A DNA stretch of 6,961 nucleotides from Candidatus Portnoybacteria bacterium CG_4_9_14_3_um_filter_43_11 (GCA_002791035.1 PFWG01000067.1:1-6961); one strand, 5' to 3'. Shown: positions 1 through 6,805, counted from the first letter of the stretch. Notes: generated by a model from the letters alone, not told the origin. Program-made: numbers and translations.

Positions 1-750
1 TTTTCTGATAGACGCCAGGCGATAACTGAAAAAGGCGTCTTTTTTATACTCTAAAAGCCGGGCTTTCAGTTTTGGATTGAGATTACTCTTCGAAAGGTCG
101 GCGTAGAGTTTTTTTAAACTGCCGAATCTTTTGACCAATTCAACTGCCGTCTTTTCGCCGACGCCCAAAACACCGGGAATATTGTCGGAAGGGTCGCCTT
201 TAAGCGCCTTGAAATCAACGATTTGTTTCGGCTTTAAGCCGTATCTTTTCTCAACTGCTTTAATATTATAGACAGCGACACTGTTAACGCCTTTTTTCAA
301 GTTATACACTTCGGTGTTTTTGTCAATTAACTGTAGAGTATCCAGATCGCCGGTGACAATAATGCTTCTGACTGGCGGCCGATGGCTCGCCGCCTGAGAG
401 ACGATCGTTCCAATAGCGTCGTCGGCTTCAAAGCCGCTTTTTTCGTAAATCGGGATATTGAGCGTTTTGACAAATTCTTTAACCAACGGAATCTGGTCGT
501 AGAGATCTTGCGGCGCCTTGACTCTTTTGGCTTTGTATTGGTCGTATTCCAGATCACGAAAGGTCGGTCCGGCCAAATCAAAAGTCGCCGCTAAATAGTC
601 CGGCTTAAGCTCTTTGATCACTCGAAACAAAACGCTAATAAATCCGTAGATGGCGTTGACCAATTGCCCCTTTTTTGTCTTAAACGGAGGTAGAGCGTGA
701 TATGCCCGATGAATCAAAGCGTTGCCGTCCAAAATTACCAAGTTTTTCAT
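1..750 (-). CDS. polA: DNA polymerase I, N-terminal 5'-3' exonuclease domain (partial, C-terminus beyond window)
   Basis: The minus-strand frame from the ATG at 750 stays open to base 1, giving 250 residues with no stop, so the gene continues outside the window. It matches the FEN-like 5'-3' exonuclease of DNA polymerase I, which removes RNA primers and flaps in replication and repair. All expected metal-binding acidic residues are visible: D8 in LVILDGN, D58 in AATFD, E108/D110/D111 in GFEADDAIGT, D135/D137 in TGDLDTLQL, and D186/D189 in GDPSDN. A helix-hairpin-helix follows (IPGVLGVGEKTA, about 191-202). The substrate-arch motif FRDLEYDQYKAKR is at 65-77. The last residues (AFFSYRLASIR) resemble the stretch that continues into the rest of PolA, so a full polymerase is favoured. 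A stand-alone 5'-3' exonuclease cannot be excluded because the polymerase domain is not in view. The start overlaps the tsaE stop as ATGA and has no good ribosome site nearby, suggesting translational coupling to tsaE. Confidence 0.9.
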   Translation of the reverse strand, partial: MKNLVILDGNALIHRAYHALPPFKTKKGQLVNAIYGFISVLFRVIKELKPDYLAATFDLAGPTFRDLEYDQYKAKRVKAPQDLYDQIPLVKEFVKTLNIPIYEKSGFEADDAIGTIVSQAASHRPPVRSIIVTGDLDTLQLIDKNTEVYNLKKGVNSVAVYNIKAVEKRYGLKPKQIVDFKALKGDPSDNIPGVLGVGEKTAVELVKRFGSLKKLYADLSKSNLNPKLKARLLEYKKDAFFSYRLASIRK

Positions 751-1184
751 ATAGAATAAGTAAATAGAGTGATTTTCCTTTGATTATTGTTTAAATATTT
801 AAAATCCATCCAAATCGTATCTTCCGGCAAAATCGCTTTTATTTTTTCCGCCCATTCAATCATAACAATGTTTTTATCGGACTTAAGAACTTCATTAAAG
901 TCCAACTCGGCCAAATCAGCGGCATCCCTGATTCGATAGCAGTCAACATGATAGAAATTGCCGCCGTCAAATGAATATTTTTTGAAAATAACAAAAGTCG
1001 GACTGGTAATTTTATCCTTAACCCCTAATCCCTTGGCAAATCCTTGGGTAAAAGTCGTCTTACCGCCGCCTAAATCTCCCCTTAGACCAATAATTAAACT
1101 TTTGTTTTTCTTTTTTTTCGCTGCCCAAGCTAAAATTTCTCCGGCCTTTTTTGTTTCCTTATCGCTTTTAGTAATGATTTCCAT
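747..1184 (-). CDS. tsaE: tRNA N6-threonylcarbamoyladenosine biosynthesis ATPase TsaE
   Basis: A small P-loop protein of the TsaE (YjeE) family. With TsaB and TsaD it supports the t6A modification at position 37 of ANN-decoding tRNAs in the cytoplasm. Visible motifs, in order, are the Walker A loop GDLGGGKTTF, the SPTF switch segment, the YHVDCYRI strand and the IEWAEKI motif near the C-terminus. All are characteristic of the family, and the length (145 residues from the chosen start) is normal. The frame is open up to a TTG at 1202 and also has an ATG at 1193. The ATG at 1184 is chosen because a GGGAGG ribosome site (minus strand, 1200-1195) lies 10 bases upstream of it, whereas the two longer starts would lie on or directly against that site. 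A lysine-rich run before the P-loop (AAKKKKNKS) is encoded by an A8 homopolymer. The stop overlaps the polA start by 4 bases, so the two genes probably form one transcription unit. Confidence 0.95.
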   Translation of the reverse strand: MEIITKSDKETKKAGEILAWAAKKKKNKSLIIGLRGDLGGGKTTFTQGFAKGLGVKDKITSPTFVIFKKYSFDGGNFYHVDCYRIRDAADLAELDFNEVLKSDKNIVMIEWAEKIKAILPEDTIWMDFKYLNNNQRKITLFTYSI

Positions 1185-1194
1185 TTTTACCATA

Positions 1195-1200
1195 CCTCCC
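1195..1200 (-). promoter_or_regulatory. Shine-Dalgarno site of tsaE
   Basis: GGGAGG on the minus strand, 10 bases before the ATG at 1184. It decides between three in-frame start codons (TTG 1202, ATG 1193, ATG 1184). It is the best ribosome site in the window; most other genes here lack one. Confidence 0.75.
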
Positions 1201-1213
1201 AAGTATACTATAT

Positions 1214-1242
1214 TTGACCACTTGTCCGAAATAGGGTAAGAT
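1214..1242 (+). promoter_or_regulatory. Probable sigma-70-type promoter of pilB
   Basis: A TTGACC -35 box (1214-1219) and a TAAGAT -10 box (1237-1242) are separated by exactly 17 bases. Transcription would start near 1249, leaving a leader of about 20 bases before the pilB ATG at 1270 with no Shine-Dalgarno sequence. A second TTGACC occurs at 1251-1256 but has no matching -10 box before the gene. The tsaE-polA unit must be transcribed in the opposite direction from the same 85-base gap. TATAGT and TATACT hexamers close to its ribosome site on the minus strand are possible -10 boxes, but no convincing -35 box goes with them. Confidence 0.5.
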
Positions 1243-1269
1243 TCTAATAATTGACCTATTTAAAACAAA

Positions 1270-2970
1270 ATGATTCCAGACAACAACCAAAAAGAAGAAC
1301 TTCAAGAAAAACTATTTGGAATTAAGAGAGAAGAAGAAGAAAAGAAAACAGAAATTCTAGCTAAAAAATTCGGTCGGCCCTATCTTAATCTTAATATTCT
1401 TTCTGTTGATAAGGATGATTTGTCAATTCTATCGGAAGAATCCGCCCGAGAAGGAGAAGCCGCTGCCTTAAAAAAGACCGGCAGAGTCCTCCATCTTGGC
1501 GTCAGAGACCCAGAAAACGAAAAAACGAAAAAGATTATTGAAGATTTAAAAAAACAGGGATACGAACTGAAGGTTTTTGTCGTTTCCTTTAGCGGGCTTA
1601 ACCGAATTTGGGAAAAATACAAACTAATCGCCCCGGAAGCCGTCTCTCTCAGAGGCGTTTTTAATATCCAGGAAAATGAACTAAGAGAGTTTGAAAAATC
1701 ACTGGAGACAATTCAAAAGCTTAAAGAAGCAATTACTGATTTACCAACCACAAATCTTTTAGCCACTATTGTTGCCGGAGCGATAAAAATGAACGCTTCC
1801 GACATCCATTTTGAGCCGACTAAAAACGACCTCCGTCTGCGCTATCGCATTGACGGCGTTCTTCAGGACGCCGCCAATCTTTCCCAAAAACAATATTTCT
1901 TCCTTCTCTCAAGGATTAAAACCCTCTCTGATCTGTTTTTGAATGTTAAAGATATCGGTCAAGACGGAAGATTCACCATAAAAATCACCGGCAAAGAAAA
2001 AAGAGCGATTGACGTCAGGGTCTCGGTCTTACCCAGTAATCATGGTGAAACTATTGTTATGCGGCTTTTGGGCACCTCAGCGACTAAACTCAATCTTGAC
2101 AAATTAGGCATGGAGCCGGAAATGTTTGAGGCAATTAAAACCCAAATCAACCAGCCCAACGGAATGATTCTTTCTACTGGACCGACCGGTTCAGGTAAAA
2201 CTACCACTCTCTACGCCTGCCTTAATTATGTTAACAAACCCGGAATAAAAATAATCACAGTTGAAAACCCGATTGAATATCAATTAGAAGGCATCACTCA
2301 GACCCAGGTTGAAGAAAAAAGCGGATATATTTTTGCCGGGGCTCTTCGTTCTATCGTCCGTCAGGATCCGGATGTCTTAATGGTCGGGGAAATCAGAGAC
2401 AAAGACAGCGCTGAAATCGCCGTCCAGTTTTCTTTAACCGGCCATATTGTTTTTTCCACTCTTCACACCAATGACGCTGTCGGCGCCGTTCCGCGATTAA
2501 TCGGTATGGGAGTCGAGCCGTCATCATTGTCTTCGTCATTAAAAATCGTCGTTGCCCAACGTTTAGTCAGGCAACTCTGTCGAGGATGCAAAAAAGAAAT
2601 CAAGCCGCCAAAAGAAATCCTTGAATCCGTCAATAAAATCATTTCTTCCCTCCCGAAGAATTCGGGAATAAAAATACCCGACCAGATATCATTCTACGAA
2701 AGCAAAGGATGCCCCCAATGCCATGGTTTGGGCTATCAGGGAAGAACTGGCATTTTTGAAATTATGGCCGTTGACAAGAAAATAGAAAAACTGATTTTGA
2801 ACAAAGCCACCAGTTATCAACTCTTTGACCAGGCCGTCGCTAACGGTATGGTTACTCTTGTTCAAGACGCCGTCATTAAGGCGGCTAGGGGCATAACCTC
2901 GCTAGAAGAAGTAGAAGGAGTGGTCGGTTCGCTCAAGGTGGCCGCCGAGAAAACAAAAACCCCCCATTAA
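1270..2970 (+). CDS. pilB: Type IV pilus / type II secretion assembly ATPase (PilB/GspE family)
   Basis: A 566-residue GspE/PilB-family cytoplasmic hexameric ATPase that powers pilin polymerisation at the inner membrane. The N-terminal part (about 1-130) resembles the regulatory N-terminal domain of these ATPases. The N2 domain carries NASDIHFEP (175-183) and the GQDGRF segment (230-235). The motor domain has Walker A GPTGSGKT (304-311), the Asp box around VENPIEYQ (331-338), Walker B DPDVLMVGEIRD (366-377) and the His box GHIVFSTLHTND (391-402). Two CxxC pairs (C437/C440 and C481/C484) form the zinc-binding element typical of PilB/GspE, which separates it from the retraction ATPase PilT. There is no ribosome site before the ATG. 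Type IV pili are widespread in Patescibacteria and are thought to help attachment and DNA uptake. No other pilus gene is in the window, so partners (PilC, PilM-like, pilins) must be elsewhere. The distinction between PilB and GspE rests on family knowledge and is not certain. Confidence 0.93.
   Translation: MIPDNNQKEELQEKLFGIKREEEEKKTEILAKKFGRPYLNLNILSVDKDDLSILSEESAREGEAAALKKTGRVLHLGVRDPENEKTKKIIEDLKKQGYELKVFVVSFSGLNRIWEKYKLIAPEAVSLRGVFNIQENELREFEKSLETIQKLKEAITDLPTTNLLATIVAGAIKMNASDIHFEPTKNDLRLRYRIDGVLQDAANLSQKQYFFLLSRIKTLSDLFLNVKDIGQDGRFTIKITGKEKRAIDVRVSVLPSNHGETIVMRLLGTSATKLNLDKLGMEPEMFEAIKTQINQPNGMILSTGPTGSGKTTTLYACLNYVNKPGIKIITVENPIEYQLEGITQTQVEEKSGYIFAGALRSIVRQDPDVLMVGEIRDKDSAEIAVQFSLTGHIVFSTLHTNDAVGAVPRLIGMGVEPSSLSSSLKIVVAQRLVRQLCRGCKKEIKPPKEILESVNKIISSLPKNSGIKIPDQISFYESKGCPQCHGLGYQGRTGIFEIMAVDKKIEKLILNKATSYQLFDQAVANGMVTLVQDAVIKAARGITSLEEVEGVVGSLKVAAEKTKTPH
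2651..2667. repeat. Perfect inverted repeat inside pilB
   Basis: TCCCGAA and TTCGGGA form perfect 7-base arms around a 3-base loop (GAA). The element falls in the linker between the two CxxC pairs of PilB (around residues 461-466), where length and sequence are weakly constrained. It is followed by an A-rich stretch rather than a T run, so it does not look like a terminator on the coding strand. Confidence 0.6.
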
Positions 2971-3131
2971 ACTGCGGGCAAAAGCTCCCTGCCTGAGAAC
3001 AGAGAGAAAGATTTTTCCGAGGATTATCCCAGCCAAAACCAAGATATCCATTTCTAAGAGAAAATCCCAAGAGTCGTATAAAAACGACCCATTGCCCACA
3101 GATTAATAAGGGTTTTGAAGCGTATTTTAAA
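2971..3131. other. Intergenic region between pilB and ruvB
   Basis: These 161 bases hold no convincing gene and no tRNA. One small inverted repeat is seen: GTCGT (3073-3077) and ACGAC (3084-3088) around ATAAAA. No T-run terminator follows pilB and no promoter close to consensus is seen before ruvB, so read-through from pilB is possible. A minus-strand open frame across the pilB end (2902-3099) is rejected as a chance frame. Confidence 0.5.
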
Positions 3132-3152
3132 ATGGAGAGGACATCTCCATTT
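3130..3152. repeat. Inverted repeat spanning the annotated ruvB start
   Basis: AAATGGAGA (3130-3138) and TCTCCATTT (3144-3152) are perfect 9-base arms around the loop GGACA. The first candidate ruvB ATG (3132) lies in the left arm. A Shine-Dalgarno-like GGAGAGGA lies partly in the same arm and loop. In RNA this would be a stable hairpin at the translation start region. If translation instead starts at ATG 3159 or 3198, the hairpin is in the 5' leader. Confidence 0.65.
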
Positions 3153-4208
3153 GTCTCAATGATAGCAGATAATATAAAAGTTGTCAAGCCAAAACATATG
3201 CTTACCGACTCAAAAAAATCAAATGAAGACAAATATTTAGACATCACTCTTCGTCCAAAATCATTTAACGAATATATTGGTCAAGATAAAACCAAAGAAA
3301 ACTTGTCTATTTTGATTGAAGCCGCTAAAAAAAGACGCGAATCAATTGAACATGTCCTTCTGTACGGCAGTTCCGGACTGGGCAAAACGACTTTGGCCCA
3401 TATTATCGCCAGAGAAATGGGCAACAATATCAAAATCACTTCGGGGCCGGCGATTGAAAAAGTCGGCGATTTGGCGTCGGTTTTAACTAACCTCCAAGAT
3501 GGCGACATCCTTTTTGTGGACGAATGCCACCGGATGAACAAAACCGTAGAAGAAACACTTTATCCAGCCATGGAGGACTATGTCTTAGATATTATTTTAG
3601 GTAAAGGCCCTTCAGCCAAGACCATCCAGCTGGAACTGCCCAAATTTACCCTCATCGGAGCCACCACCAGAATCGGTTTGTTGTCTTCTCCTCTGCGCAG
3701 CCGCTTTGGCGCCACCTATCGACTGGATTTTTATCGAGACGAAGATATTGAAAAGATTGTCGCCCGTTCAGCTAATATTTTAGGCGTCCAGATAAAAAAC
3801 CAGGAGGCGCTAAAAATCATCTCCCGACGCTCGCGCAAAACGCCGCGCGTCGCCAACCGCTTGCTTAAAAGAGTCCGCGATTTCAGCCAAGTCAGAAGCG
3901 ACGGTGTCATAGACAAAAAAACCGCCGAACAGGCCTTAAAAATGCTGGAAATAGATCAGTACGGGCTGGAACCGGCCGACCGCCATATTTTAGAAGTTAT
4001 TATCAATAAATTCAACGGCGGGCCAGTTGGGCTAAAGGCGCTCACCGCCACTTCCAACGAAGAAGCCGAGACCATCGCTGATGTCTATGAACCATATCTT
4101 TTACAAATGGGCTTCCTGGCGCGCACTCCGCGCGGCCGCGTCGCCACCAAACTCGCTTACAACCACCTAAAAATAAAGTACAATGAAGAGCAGGAAAGAT
4201 TGTTTTAA
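3132..4208 (+). CDS. ruvB: Holliday junction branch migration ATPase RuvB
   Basis: RuvB is the AAA+ hexameric motor that, with RuvA, drives branch migration of Holliday junctions before RuvC cleaves them. The frame gives 358 residues. After a variable N-terminus come [13 protein letters not shown] (39-51), Walker A in [15 protein letters not shown] (78-92), TSGPAIEK (103-110), Walker B with sensor region ILFVDECHR (126-134), sensor I GATTR (176-180), the arginine-finger motif SPLRSRFG (186-193), and a C-terminal winged helix containing GGPVGLKAL (296-304) and RTPRGRVAT (331-339). Two motif positions differ from the common form: GSSGLGKT where GPPGLGKT is usual, and DECHR where DEIHR is usual. 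The catalytic K85, T86, D130 and E131 are intact, so it is probably active. The start is uncertain. ATG 3132, 3159 and 3198 are all in frame, none has a well-spaced ribosome site, and conserved sequence begins only near residue 35. The 3' end is visibly more GC-rich than the 5' end. The last 26 bases overlap the next gene. Confidence 0.95.
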   Translation: MERTSPFVSMIADNIKVVKPKHMLTDSKKSNEDKYLDITLRPKSFNEYIGQDKTKENLSILIEAAKKRRESIEHVLLYGSSGLGKTTLAHIIAREMGNNIKITSGPAIEKVGDLASVLTNLQDGDILFVDECHRMNKTVEETLYPAMEDYVLDIILGKGPSAKTIQLELPKFTLIGATTRIGLLSSPLRSRFGATYRLDFYRDEDIEKIVARSANILGVQIKNQEALKIISRRSRKTPRVANRLLKRVRDFSQVRSDGVIDKKTAEQALKMLEIDQYGLEPADRHILEVIINKFNGGPVGLKALTATSNEEAETIADVYEPYLLQMGFLARTPRGRVATKLAYNHLKIKYNEEQERLF

Positions 4209-5688
4209 AATAAGAAATACTTTTCTAGTCATAACAGCTATTCTCTTGTTTTTTATTTCGCCTCATTTCGCCCTGGCAAATAATCCTGATGTTGCTATTA
4301 ATGAAATCGCCTGGATGGGAACAGATATCTCTAGCGATGACGAATGGATTGAACTGTACAACCAGACCAATCAGGATATTGATTTAGCCAGCTGGATTTT
4401 AAAAGCGGCTGACGAGTCGCCTAAAATAAACCTTTCTGGAATAATAGCCGCCAATGGCTATTTTTTACTTGAACGGACTGACGATACTAGCGCGCCCAGC
4501 GTCGCGGCTGATTTAATTTATACCAAAGCCCTGTCTAATTCTGGAGAAAAACTTGAACTTTACGATAAAGATGGGATTTTGATTGATTCGGCTGATTTTT
4601 CCGAGAAATGGCTTTGGGGCGACAACTCCACCAAGCAAACTATAGAAAGAACCAAGAGCGGCTGGCAAACAAGTTTAAATCCCGGCGGTACGCCTAAGGC
4701 GCCGAATAGCTCCGGTGACGAAACGCCGGCCGAAGATAACCAGCCAGAAAGCGATGATTCAGCGGATTTCAAGCCGGCAACCGATTACCCGCCCGTTGCC
4801 GACGCCGGGCCGGATATTACCGCCCAAGCCGGCCAGGAGATATCTTTTGACGGCAATCTGTCTTCCGACCCAGACTGGGATAATCTGTCTTATTTTTGGA
4901 ATTTCGGCGACGGCGCCGCCAGCGCCGAAAAAAATCCTTCCCATACCTATAACTTTCCCGGCCAATATATCGTTTCGCTTTCCGTTGAAGACAATAAATT
5001 CACCGCCCTTGACACCGCTATTATTAATATCTACTCGTCTTCCGTTGTAATTAGCGAATTTACGCCTGACCAATGGATTGAGTTGTATAACCAAAATGAT
5101 TATATCGCCAATTTAAGCGGCTGGAAATTGAATGATTTTGTTTTTCCAGACAATACTCTTATTGCCCCCGGCCAATATCTGGTTTTAGACCAGCCGGATT
5201 GCTCCGGCGATATCCAGTTATTTTATCCCGACGGCTCTTTGGTTAGCCAGGTCGCCCATTCAGAGAATAATCCAAACGGTCAATGTGTCGCCTTTGACGG
5301 CTTCAGTTATTATTGGAGCGAAATTTCCACTCCCGGGTTGGCCAATATTATTTCTTCCGCTGGATTAGCGGAAAAAGACGATAGCAACGCCAGCCCGGCA
5401 GCAAAAGAAGTTCAAGCAATGCCGGAAGGTTCCGACAAAATAGTCCTCGCTCAAAACAACCAGTACCCTGTCAATAACCCGGCCACAAAAGAAAGCGCCG
5501 AAAACGAAAGCCGCCAAGCCGGATTGGCGGCGGCAGAAAACAATATTCTTTCCAGTCAGACCGTCAATATTTCCCAAAACACCTTGTCTGAGCAAAGAGC
5601 CAAAATGATTCTGGTCCTTTCAATTATTATCTCTGGTTCCTTGATGGTCGCCTGGATTATGATTCTGATTAAGAAGAAATTCGCCTAA
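4183..5688 (+). CDS. Secreted, C-terminally anchored surface protein with lamin-tail, PKD and lamin-tail domains
   Basis: A 501-residue exported protein. The N-terminus has a basic start ([10 protein letters not shown]), a hydrophobic core (about 13-26) and an ALA cleavage site after A32, giving a clear signal peptide. A first lamin-tail domain (about 36-165) contains [24 protein letters not shown] and GYFLLER. An acidic linker follows. A PKD-like domain (about 203-285) has PVADAGPD and the core FWNFGDG with [18 protein letters not shown] second lamin-tail domain (about 288-388) repeats the pattern: [22 protein letters not shown] and PGQYLVLD. After a low-complexity Ala/Asn/Ser/Glu linker, one membrane segment (about 475-496) ends in KKKFA, so the protein is probably tethered with its domains outside. 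Lamin-tail domains of this kind are common in Patescibacteria surface proteins, and an adhesion or envelope role is inferred, not shown. The ATG lies inside ruvB (26-base overlap) without a ribosome site, implying coupling to ruvB translation. It is the only start that preserves the signal peptide. Confidence 0.88.
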   Translation: MKSRKDCFKIRNTFLVITAILLFFISPHFALANNPDVAINEIAWMGTDISSDDEWIELYNQTNQDIDLASWILKAADESPKINLSGIIAANGYFLLERTDDTSAPSVAADLIYTKALSNSGEKLELYDKDGILIDSADFSEKWLWGDNSTKQTIERTKSGWQTSLNPGGTPKAPNSSGDETPAEDNQPESDDSADFKPATDYPPVADAGPDITAQAGQEISFDGNLSSDPDWDNLSYFWNFGDGAASAEKNPSHTYNFPGQYIVSLSVEDNKFTALDTAIINIYSSSVVISEFTPDQWIELYNQNDYIANLSGWKLNDFVFPDNTLIAPGQYLVLDQPDCSGDIQLFYPDGSLVSQVAHSENNPNGQCVAFDGFSYYWSEISTPGLANIISSAGLAEKDDSNASPAAKEVQAMPEGSDKIVLAQNNQYPVNNPATKESAENESRQAGLAAAENNILSSQTVNISQNTLSEQRAKMILVLSIIISGSLMVAWIMILIKKKFA

Positions 5689-5695
5689 AATCTCA

Positions 5696-5725
5696 TTGAC
5701 AATCGGTTTTGCCCGATTGTATTAT
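5696..5725 (+). promoter_or_regulatory. Strong promoter-like element upstream of the endonuclease gene
   Basis: A perfect TTGACA -35 box (5696-5701) is followed after 18 bases by TATTAT (5720-5725), a 5-of-6 match to the -10 consensus. Transcription would begin near 5732, leaving a leader of about 12 bases before ATG 5744 and no Shine-Dalgarno site. It is the best promoter match noticed in the window. It would give the endonuclease, and yebC behind it, expression independent of the ruvB unit. Confidence 0.65.
5699..5720. repeat. Perfect inverted repeat in the promoter spacer (possible operator or weak terminator)
   Basis: ACAATCGG (5699-5706) and CCGATTGT (5713-5720) are perfect 8-base arms around TTTTGC. 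The repeat starts within the -35 box and ends at the first base of the -10 box, exactly where a dimeric repressor would block polymerase. As RNA it could also be the hairpin of a terminator for the upstream gene, but the following ATTATTAAG is a poor U-tract, so an operator is the preferred reading. Confidence 0.6.
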
Positions 5726-5743
5726 TAAGATAGCGATAGAAAG

Positions 5744-6805
5744 ATGAAACCATCGGAAATCACCCCCAAAAAAATAAAACAACTCTACGAAACTAAGAAA
5801 ATATCTTCGCCTAAAATAGCTAAGATTTATAACTGTACTCCCGAATACATCCGACACCTGTTGAGAAAATACAAAATCAGGATAAGGACGAAATCGGGGG
5901 CAAGAAAACTTCTTTTTAATATTAGTATCCCCAAAGAAAAACTAAGAACCCTTTATTTGAAAGAGAAACTACCGTCTTCCGAAATTGCCAAAAAGTTTGA
6001 TTGCAGTCCATCTTTGATAATAAAAAAACTAAGGGAATACTATATCCCCGTTCGGACAATCAAAGAAACCCGGTCATTGTTAAAACCTCGCTCCCCACAA
6101 AAAGATTTTTCAAAGAATCCAAAAGAAAAGGCATACCTAATCGGATTAAGAATAGGCGATCTTCATGTGTATTCCACGAGCGAAACCAGCCCTACGATTT
6201 TTGTCCATACAAATTCTACACAACTGGAATTTATCCGATTATTTGAAAATCTTTTTTCTCCCTATAACAAAGCTCGCAAGACAGGACCCGACAAAAAGAA
6301 TGCGATTTCTATTCGGTGTTCCCTTAATAGATCTTTTAACTTTTTGTTAAATAAAGAAGATTTGATTGAACCGTGGATTTTAAAAAATAAAGAATATTTC
6401 GCCTCGTTTTTAGCAGGATACATAGACGCTGAAGGTAGTTTTTGTTTATGCGTGGGTAATGCTGTTTTCAGTATCAAATCACAGGATAAAAATGTTTTAA
6501 GTCAGATTCGCAAAAAACTCATTGAGTTAAAAATCCTATTAAGACCTTCTCAATTAGCACGCAAAAAAGGAACAAGGGATTCAAAAAACATAGTATCCAA
6601 TAAAGATGTTTATGCCATTTACATATATCGTAAAGATTCGCTTTTAAACCTAATCAAACTGATAAATCCTTATCTAAAATACACTAAAAGAAGACGGGAT
6701 ATGAAGATTGTAGAAAATAATATTATCTTAAGAAATAAAAAATATAACTGCCGACAAGATGTCAAATGGTTTAGAGAATATTTAAAAGAAGGTATAGCAA
6801 TATGA
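5744..6805 (+). CDS. Free-standing LAGLIDADG homing-endonuclease-like protein with two N-terminal helix-turn-helix repeats
   Basis: A 353-residue basic protein. Residues 10-49 and 66-105 are an internal duplication (17 of 40 positions identical by eye). Each copy reads like a small helix-turn-helix: the SPKIAKIYNCTPEYI and SSEIAKKFDCSPSLI segments, each ending in R-x-R-T or P-V-R-T. The C-terminal two thirds carry two LAGLIDADG helices: YLIGLRIGDL (131-140, catalytic-position D139) and LAGYIDAEG (223-231, catalytic-position E230). Both acidic positions are kept, so one chain could fold as an active monomeric nuclease cutting a long asymmetric site. The gene is not inside an intron or intein: it has its own promoter, start and stop and lies between two complete gene boundaries. 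It is visibly more AT-rich than its upstream neighbour, consistent with transfer. Its TGA stop overlaps the yebC start in ATGA. Alternatives are a domesticated DNA-binding regulator. WhiA is unlikely because its helix-turn-helix is C-terminal. Target site and activity are unknown. Confidence 0.85.
   Translation: MKPSEITPKKIKQLYETKKISSPKIAKIYNCTPEYIRHLLRKYKIRIRTKSGARKLLFNISIPKEKLRTLYLKEKLPSSEIAKKFDCSPSLIIKKLREYYIPVRTIKETRSLLKPRSPQKDFSKNPKEKAYLIGLRIGDLHVYSTSETSPTIFVHTNSTQLEFIRLFENLFSPYNKARKTGPDKKNAISIRCSLNRSFNFLLNKEDLIEPWILKNKEYFASFLAGYIDAEGSFCLCVGNAVFSIKSQDKNVLSQIRKKLIELKILLRPSQLARKKGTRDSKNIVSNKDVYAIYIYRKDSLLNLIKLINPYLKYTKRRRDMKIVENNIILRNKKYNCRQDVKWFREYLKEGIAI
6787..6792 (+). promoter_or_regulatory. 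Shine-Dalgarno site of yebC inside the endonuclease gene
   Basis: AGAAGG lies 9 bases before the yebC ATG (6802) and encodes part of the last residues of the endonuclease. Ribosomes finishing the endonuclease could re-initiate at the ATGA junction. Confidence 0.6.

Noticed and set aside
327..594. Open frames at 327-581 (minus) and 382-594 (plus)
   Set aside because: Both are shadows of the polA exonuclease domain, which reads without interruption in another minus-strand frame and contains all its metal ligands.
2971..3010. Terminator hairpin after pilB (GGG...CCC near 2977-2993)
   Set aside because: The pairing is short with a bulge and no T-run follows, so it is not convincing.
2902..3099. 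Minus-strand open frame of 65 codons with hydrophobic stretches
   Set aside because: It overlaps the conserved end of pilB antisense, has no ribosome site, and matches no family I recognise.
4759..5094. Open frames on both strands (111 codons each) within the PKD region
   Set aside because: They are mirror frames of the lamin-tail/PKD gene, whose frame has a signal peptide, recognised domains and a membrane anchor. They are Pro/Gly-rich by-products of its GC-rich codons.
5699..5728. Rho-independent terminator of the lamin-tail gene
   Set aside because: The stem is good, but the following bases are ATTATTAAG rather than a run of T, and the same bases form a near-consensus promoter. It is kept as a lesser alternative.
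5689..6805. Group I intron or intein carrying the nuclease
   Set aside because: Only 55 bases separate the gene from the preceding stop, there is no sequence between its stop and yebC, and both flanking genes are intact at these ends. No intein splice-junction residues frame the domain.
5744..6805. WhiA sporulation-type regulator
   Set aside because: WhiA has a degenerate LAGLIDADG region followed by a C-terminal helix-turn-helix. Here the helix-turn-helix repeats are N-terminal and both catalytic positions are acidic.
747..6805. Alternative genetic code with UGA as glycine (Gracilibacteria/SR1)
   Set aside because: The UGA codons at 747-749 (minus) and 6803-6805 end tsaE and the nuclease exactly at the starts of the next genes, and none interrupts a conserved frame, so UGA acts as a stop.
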